A stretch of 64,000 nucleotides of DNA from NCBI GenBank assembly GCA_034770075.1, contig CM068380.1:83288112-83352111 (forward strand), read 5' to 3'. This DNA comes from Aralia elata (lineage: Eukaryota > Streptophyta > Magnoliopsida > Apiales > Araliaceae). The notes beneath the pieces are model-generated. The model did not search any database. It was not told where the DNA came from and saw nothing but the letters and a program-made list of their open reading frames with translations. How positions within the stretch are numbered: position 1 is the first letter of the stretch; each line of letters opens with the position of its first letter. The position numbers and the translations under genes are program-made. This document shows positions 57,991-64,000 of this stretch, in pieces.

Positions 57991-58539
57991 ATATAATAAT
58001 ACTCTCCTACAAACAAATACTCAGGTCTAGTTATCTAGTGTATATGACCTCATTTATTACAAACAAATACTCTAGTCTAGTTATCTAGCATATGACCTCA
58101 TTTATTGCAAGTATTATGTGATCCATCTGAATAACGTAATCTAATGTAATGGTCCAACTCAGCAGAAACGCGAAACATTCAAACACCAACGCTAACACAC
58201 GACTTTGACTTTTGTTTTTATTGGCCTCCTTAATTATCTGTCGTTTTAAGGTGATGTATAGGAATTAAAAAAATAAATCTAATTAACCTTCTCATAATTA
58301 GTCCAAAATATAAACAATACCCTTGTATATGTAGTAGTGACAGTTTATCAAGTCTTGAATGAATGTGAACTATTTTATAATACTTCGAGTATTTTAAAAA
58401 AAAAAAAAAAAGGTTGTATTAAAATCAGTCTTAAAATATAAAAGAAAATGAACGTGAACTATTTTACTAAGATAATTTGAAAAAGTATTCATTAACTTCT
58501 CCTAGAAATCTACAAGCTAAGCTACAATGATATTTATTA

Positions 58540-58784
58540 TTCCCTCCGTTCCAAATTAATTGTTCAATTTTGACTTTTTAAAGTTAAATTGATCATTTTT
58601 AAAACTAATGTTTTTACTATTTTTGCTAAAATATAGGTGGAGAGATTATAACCAAAAGAAAGTACATACAATTTATTACTAACCCCAATTTTTATAATTT
58701 TAGAAATATATTTATATATGCTTAATTATTAATTCTAAAAATAAAAAGGTCAAAACTGAACAATTAATTTGGGACGGAGGGAAT
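58540..58784. mobile_element. Stowaway-like MITE
   Basis: The left end TTCCCTCCGTTCCAAATTAA and right end TTAATTTGGGACGGAGGGAA are near-perfect inverted repeats that continue inward (TTGTTCAATTTTGAC versus GTCAAAACTGAACAA). TA lies at the boundaries. About 245 bp, no coding capacity. It is the best-preserved Stowaway-type element of the window. Confidence 0.85.
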
Positions 58785-60320
58785 AACTTCTACTGGAAAG
58801 AGTTAATTTCCTTGCCAACCCAATGTCCTCAGTTATATTCCATTTTTTCATAATAACAGTGGCTTTAGTTTTATGGACATAAATTAAGAAAGTCATTTAA
58901 TATTATTATTTAAGAATTAAAATTTGTGTAAAATTTTATTACTATCTTTTATGGAAAATTGAAAAGTAGTAATACATAAAAAAAATTCTTTGAAAAATGA
59001 GAAAAATTAAAAGTGATATAGGAAAGTAAATAATTTATTCTTCTAGAAAATTGTAAACGACAAAGAAATTAAAACAATTTTTTTTCCTCTAAAAATTTTA
59101 TTATTATGGAATGGAGGAGGGAGTATATGAATTATAATAAAGCTTGATCAAGGATGATGAGCTTGATAGATTATTGATGTTAATCATAAAATTTATTCGT
59201 AATTATAATGATATATTTTTTTATATATATTCAAGTGTGAACTTGACATGACAAACTACGAACAATATATCAACGGTGGTGGTTAACTAAATTATTGTAC
59301 TCGTTATTATCGGGCCCAACTTGAATCTGGGCCTACTCTCTCACACTTACCAAAACTCAAGAACCCACACCAAAAAATTTGTATTCTTGATACTAATAAA
59401 CTTGTGTTTATGTGTAACACTTTTTATCACATATATTTGTGATGTGGAAATAGTTATCACACCCAAACTCATGAATTTTCTCACATATCAAAGTTTTAAA
59501 AACAAAAAGGGATTTTTATGTAAAAAGAAAGACGACTCCTCTTTCAGGGAGCTGCTTGAGATGTATAATATTCTACAAGTTGGTTTGATCATTAAACCGT
59601 TTGCTTAAACTTTAAGTCATGTACATTCAAACAATTGGCCCTGAGCAGCTGAATGGGCATCATTTCATTTTTTTTCCTTATGGCCTGCCACCAGGAAGCA
59701 CACATCATTAAATAGTTTTTGCGTAAAGTGACAATGTGATGATTATTACTATTAATATAAAAGACACTAGTCTCTCTTTCTCAGCCTTCTACATTTCTGG
59801 CCATTTTCTCCCCACATCTGCTTTAGTTTTGAGATTTAAAAAAAATGAAAAAGAGGAGGAATTCATAAATGGACCTGCCAAAACCCCGATTTGTATTCAA
59901 TTTAGTCTTTTTCTCTAATTGAGAGAATTTTAAGCTAGGGAGAAAATGTTGTACTCTTGAGGATGACCTAACCCTCGGGGTTTGGTCTCTGATTGTAGGT
60001 TCTCATTCGTTCGAACCTGCACAAACGTCTATTTTGCTCAATGACAAGTATTATCGCGAGACACCTTCAGTGTATGTGGTCAATGAATAGGGTCAAGATA
60101 AGTTATTAATCGTGTGTGAGTTTCAAGTGTAAAATTACATCTAACCTTTTTTTACCCGTTTAGACCTTCTTTTATAGTTCTTATACTCTCGTCCCTTCAA
60201 TCTGTTTAATCAAGCACATGGGTAAGGGGTTTGGTGGGAGGTGTCTTATCGCCTGACAAACGTAATGTGAGTCAGACCTTTTCATTTGGGCTTTCCATCT
60301 AAGCCTATATTTTAACACCT

Positions 60321-60575
60321 TTCGTTCTAAATTATAAAATCATTATTGATTTTTGAAAATCAATCGAAAATATTTTCAAACTCAAAAATGCGATAATTCA
60401 TTAAAAATTATGAAACAATAAATTTTATAATACGGGGGGTGGGGGTTGAGTCCAGAACCTCTTGCTTTCTTGGGATACCAACTGAGCCAAGGTCATATAA
60501 TTTATGTTAATTTTGAACTTGAAAATATTTTCCGTTGACTTTAAAAAGTGAATAGTGATCTTATATTTTGAAATG
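60321..60575. mobile_element. MITE interrupted by a tRNA-like insert
   Basis: Left arm (TTTCGTTCTAAATTATAAAA and about 50 bp more) pairs with the right arm (to TTATATTTTGAAATGAAG) over roughly 70 bp, including ATATTTTCAAACTCAAAA versus TTGAACTTGAAAATAT. It belongs with the MITEs at 233 and 11262. The centre is occupied by the insert at 60434-60497. Confidence 0.6.
60434..60497 (-). mobile_element. tRNA-derived SINE head fragment
   Basis: On the minus strand the sequence reads TTGGCTCAGTTGGTATC, like a tRNA A box (TGGCTCAGTTGG). About 15 bp later comes GGTTCTGGACTCAA, like a B box (GGTTCGANTCC). The spacing is short for an intact tRNA and no anticodon arm is evident, so I call it a SINE remnant rather than a tRNA gene. 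Confidence 0.4.
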
Positions 60576-62948
60576 AAGAGAAAACTTTTTATATGAAAAT
60601 AAGTAACTTATTTTAATTCTACATAAATTAACTAGGGAGATGATATATCAATTCATTGCAATTACAGCCATACACATGGATGGTTGTATGTTGTGATAGA
60701 TTGACAAATTCAACGCTGGAAACAATGACTCCGATAATTTTATTTTGGGAAGCCATAGCCCATAGCTATCAGAATTTAGGGGAGACAAATCGTGCACAGA
60801 AGAGGGTACAACGCAACAACTCCCATCCTATTGAAATCTTCTTCTTGAAGTTTTGCTGTTTTCAGAACAAAATTAATATATGGAGTTAAATACACAAACA
60901 TAGAAAGAGAGGAAGAATTAAGTTAATCTCTTGGATTTCGAATAGAACGTGCCCTCCGCGGTCATTGTTTCTCTTTTATTTGTTTGTTTGTTTGTTTTTT
61001 CCTTCAAGAGGGATCAACTCTCATATTATCATTAAAAAAACACACTCTCATATTAGGTTCTGAGCTACACACAAAATTAAAAGAGATTGAGTAGAGAGAC
61101 CATTTATTTATATAAATTATAATTTTTTTTAAAATTTCCTTCTATCTAAAAAAGCTTTGCAAATGTCCGGGCAAGAAAGTGAATAATACCGACTAAAAAA
61201 AGGGGATAATTCTACAAGTTTCAAGATTTGGAATTTTAAATGTATTTTTTTTATAAGTGTGAGGGTGGGAGTTTAATCCCTCATGGTGAAGCCATATGGC
61301 ACAAAAAAGAAAAGAAAAAAAGAATTACCAACTTTCTAATAAATATATCGTATTTAACTCCATAACTTTTCTTCTCTATTTTATTATCCTATTTTTTCTC
61401 ATTTTCTGCTTATATATAGTTCTCTACTTATTATATAAACTCACATAAATGATATGTGGGCAGGAATACTAATATATATACGATTGATTAGGACTCATAA
61501 AATAATGGTTGAGTCAATATATTAATAACATCTGCAATTGATACATATTTGATAACCAAAATATAATATTACTCGCTAAAACCACACTACATAAACCTTA
61601 CGAAAATCAGTCTTAAGGATTGCGTTTAGGCCCACAACACATTTTGATTAAAATTCAAACCCCCCGGTCTAGGTTGAAACTCAAGAGAGTGAACCTCTTA
61701 GCAATTGAACAGCAATGCTCAACCGTAACATACTACTAAGCTGAATTGAGCCCCTAAGAATTGTATCCGTTAAGCGAAAGCTATCGACATGCAGATCCAT
61801 ATAATATCGCCTATCATACATCAATCAACCCAGATGAGTAAATTCATTTATGGCCCAATCATTGGGCTTCTTAGCCCAGTTATAAACAATAATATGGAGG
61901 GCATGTGTTGTTGAGCGTTAGTTATGTTTCCAAACAGAATGTCCCCAACTCAAAATCATAAATTGGTTCGAATTCTGTTTGTGTGCTAATCATGTTATCA
62001 ATGTATAGATTGTGCCAAACAGAAATCCATGTTTTCAGGTAAAAAAGAACCAAGAAAAATAGGAGTACGTTCGTTTACTATAAAAAATAAAAATAAAATA
62101 AGAGCACATCCATTTTAATAATGTAAAAAAATGAGTTTTTTTTTTTAAAAAAAAACATTTTTATATGATTTTCGGATATATTTTACATATCAGTAATTGA
62201 TTTATGTTATGAAGATAATGTTATTTTCTCTAGAGAAAAAATAGATAATGAAAAGCATTAATATTCTGATTGAGCTTTAAATAAGTTTTAAAGTATTCAA
62301 GGTACTAAGATTGCCTCTTAATGATATCGTAATCAATAGTAGGACAATAAGATAATTTAATATGTTACGAGCTTTCATAATTTGCTTCATGGTATTCTCA
62401 AGTCCTGAAAATTCATTAAATAACTCATAACTACATCACTGAGAATTGAATAATCAATCACCTTTGAGCAGTTTCCTAATTATGTCTTTATAGTTTTAAG
62501 TATGATGTACAAGTTAGTTATAACATATGTATTTATTATCTAATATATAAAATCGAAAGAGAGCTTAATTTTGACGTAAATAATTTGCTGAAGCTCTTTT
62601 GATTTTAAAAAATGCCCTTCAACTTTTAAGATAAGTTTTAATTTGTTTTTTTTATATCATTTTTTAATTTTTTTTATTTAGTCCTTTAAATTTTATAAAA
62701 TTCATATTTTAACTCACATAGTTTATAACGCGCAGCTGCTAGTATTTATAAACTGCAACAACATGATATTCGCAGCTTTAGCACAAAGCAGATTCTCAGG
62801 AGACAACAAAAAAAGTTTAATCTAATTCTCCCGTGTTAAGGAATAAATATGTCTACATCCCCAAATTAAACGAAACAAGAAAGAGATTTTTCTAATGTGC
62901 CGGTCATTAATTAAGGTTCTCCCCAGTCCAATAAGATACAGTTGCATA

Positions 62949-62956
<8 letters not shown>

Positions 62957-62988
<32 letters not shown>
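62957..62988. repeat. (TA)n microsatellite
   Basis: A TA tract of about 32 bp preceded by a short TG tract. Confidence 0.9.
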
Positions 62989-62991
<3 letters not shown>

Positions 62992-63173
62992 GTTACTCCT
63001 ATTATTTAATAATAACAATTGACGACGTGCATGGCATGATTTACACCAATTGATTATGGAATGGGAGTGGAGCTAGGGAATTGAATCACCAATTTGGGAC
63101 GACCGAGTCAGGAGTTGGAAAATGAATTTTTCCAGGTGAGTGGACCGACCTACCCCGTGTGGAGAATGCCAAC

Positions 63174-63539
63174 ACACAAGCGCGGAGGGAGGATTTTTTT
63201 TTTTTGTGGGCTACTGTGCGGTAAAAAATTTGTGATCTTATAAATAATTTGACGGGGGATCGGGAGCTGCGCCTCCGAGCCAAATTTTTTAAATAATTTT
63301 ATATTTTTGGGCCGATTACATATGTAAAATATGTATTTAATTATAATATTATTAATATTATAAGTAATAACATTATATTATATATATATATATGTATGTA
63401 TGTATGTATACACTCCTTATTAACCCCTAATATTCTTTTCTAATCACAAATTTGTTACAAATTTTTCTCTACCTTATACCTATTAAAAAAAAAATAGGGG
63501 GCTATAGCCCACCCCAGCCCAAACGTGACTCCGCCACTG
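63174..63539. mobile_element. Probable degenerate hAT-like element
   Basis: The right end CGTGACTCCGCCACTG (63524-63539) is the inverted hAT terminus seen at 7259 and 35448. The left end may be CAAGCGCGGAGGGAG at 63174, matching at about 10 of 15 positions. The flanking 8-mers CCAACACA (63166-63173) and ACAACACA (63540-63547) agree at 7 of 8 bases. The right subterminal sequence has the GGGGGCTATAGCCC tract typical of this family. Confidence 0.45.
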
Positions 63540-63649
63540 ACAACACATGAATTATCAGGAAATGAAGTATTCATATCATACCCAATATTGTTTATAAGCC
63601 TCATTAAACAAACAAATATAAATAAATTGTATAACAAATATATATATAG

Positions 63650-63795
63650 TTTTCTATACATACCACCCGCATGCGAGTTTGTCACGTGGCGCATGTGGAT
63701 TGGTCGGTCAACAAGTCTTACGGGTTTGACTTGTTGACCGACCAACCCGCATGCGTCACGTGACAAACCCGCATGCGGGTGGTATGTATAGGAAA
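63650..63795. mobile_element. 146-bp foldback element P5
   Basis: The left arm 63650-63718 and right arm 63728-63795 are inverted copies with only a few mismatches. They include ATACATACCACCCGCATGCG, a GTCACGTG box and TTGGTCGGTCAACAAGTC. The loop is about 9 bp. (TA)n lies near both ends. The minus- and plus-strand frames crossing it are artefacts of the palindrome. Confidence 0.85.
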
Positions 63796-63799
63796 CTCT

Positions 63800-64000
63800 C
63801 TCTCTCTATATATTCCATCTACTCCTTAACACAAGTATTTAATTTTGGGTCAAATTTTGGATGGGGATTAGCGACGCAATATTTTTTTTTTTATAAACAA
63901 AATGATTAACCATTTCTTAAGAATGGAGTTTACATCGTTGGCAAATTTATGGAGCGCCACCATCTCCTTTCTTCTAGGCATTATAATTCGTTATCCCCTC
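63800..64000. other. Window edge, nothing recognised
   Basis: AT-rich sequence with a short CT tract at the left; no frame or repeat can be supported. Confidence 0.5.

Larger units (their letters stand above)
57400..63649. other. 6-kb region upstream of the sulfotransferase-like gene
   Basis: The first ~150 bp should hold the promoter; a CT-rich tract and TATTATAATAC-type sequence lie at about 57470-57485. Beyond that I see only MITEs, microsatellites and short unrecognisable frames (59321-59608, 59736-59918, 60656-60889, 63086-63283). No gene is supported. Confidence 0.5.

Noticed and set aside
59321..59608. 95-codon plus-strand frame with a hydrophobic stretch (FLILINLCLCVTLF)
   Set aside because: No known family recognised; composition matches the AT-rich background, and no promoter or paralogue is visible.
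61255..61310. GGGAGTTTAATCCCTC as a possible B box
   Set aside because: A short isolated match beside an A-rich tract; no A box at proper spacing.
61665..61740. Possible second tRNA-derived SINE fragment on the minus strand
   Set aside because: The A- and B-box-like matches are too weak and no boundaries can be set.

Overview
The window looks like a nuclear region of a eudicot plant. It is very AT-rich, has long (TA)n microsatellites, one multi-exon gene with GT-AG introns, plant Stowaway-type MITEs, and both a Ty1/copia and a Ty3/gypsy LTR retrotransposon. I cannot name the species.

The main content is an array of genes for C-terminally encoded peptide (CEP) hormone precursors, all on the minus strand: CEP-A (8571-8867), CEP-B (14916-15176), CEP-C (23900-24160), CEP-D (33742-33975), CEP-E (46741-47277, three CEP repeats) and CEP-F (52052-52393). 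A gutted CEP pseudogene lies at about 19141-19224. Each intact gene is a single exon with a signal peptide, a variable spacer and a C-terminal 15-residue CEP domain. CEP-A to CEP-D share a promoter layout: a TATA box, a CANNTG box and a GGAAGATT(CCA) element.

CEP-B plus the pseudogene (about 11156-21930) and CEP-C plus CEP-D (about 21950-34310) are two head-to-tail copies of one ancestral two-gene unit. Later insertions enlarged them. Unit 1 received a 1.1 kb inverted-repeat element (16359-17484) and a 1.9 kb one (19560-21500). Unit 2 received a 7.3 kb Tat-like Ty3/gypsy element (24900-32231) whose LTRs differ at one base that I can find.

Between CEP-D and CEP-E lies a 9.3 kb Ty1/copia element on the minus strand (36107-45452), with CTTCC target duplications, about 1% LTR divergence, and a gag-pol frame broken by three stops and three frameshifts. 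Upstream of CEP-F (54094-57375, minus strand) is an apparently intact six-exon gene for a 345-residue membrane-anchored sulfotransferase-like P-loop protein. The rest (1-8.5 kb, 9-11 kb, 47.5-52 kb, 57.5-64 kb) is intergenic DNA with MITEs, a hAT element with a perfect 8-bp duplication (7259-8043), and several foldback elements with GC-rich palindromic cores beside (TA)n tracts.

Functionally, the CEP genes should encode secreted, processed peptides read by CEPR-type LRR receptor kinases in root-architecture and nitrogen-demand signalling. Variation in the mature peptide (CEP-D ends in Gln, CEP-E carries three unequal repeats) suggests diversification or decay within the array.
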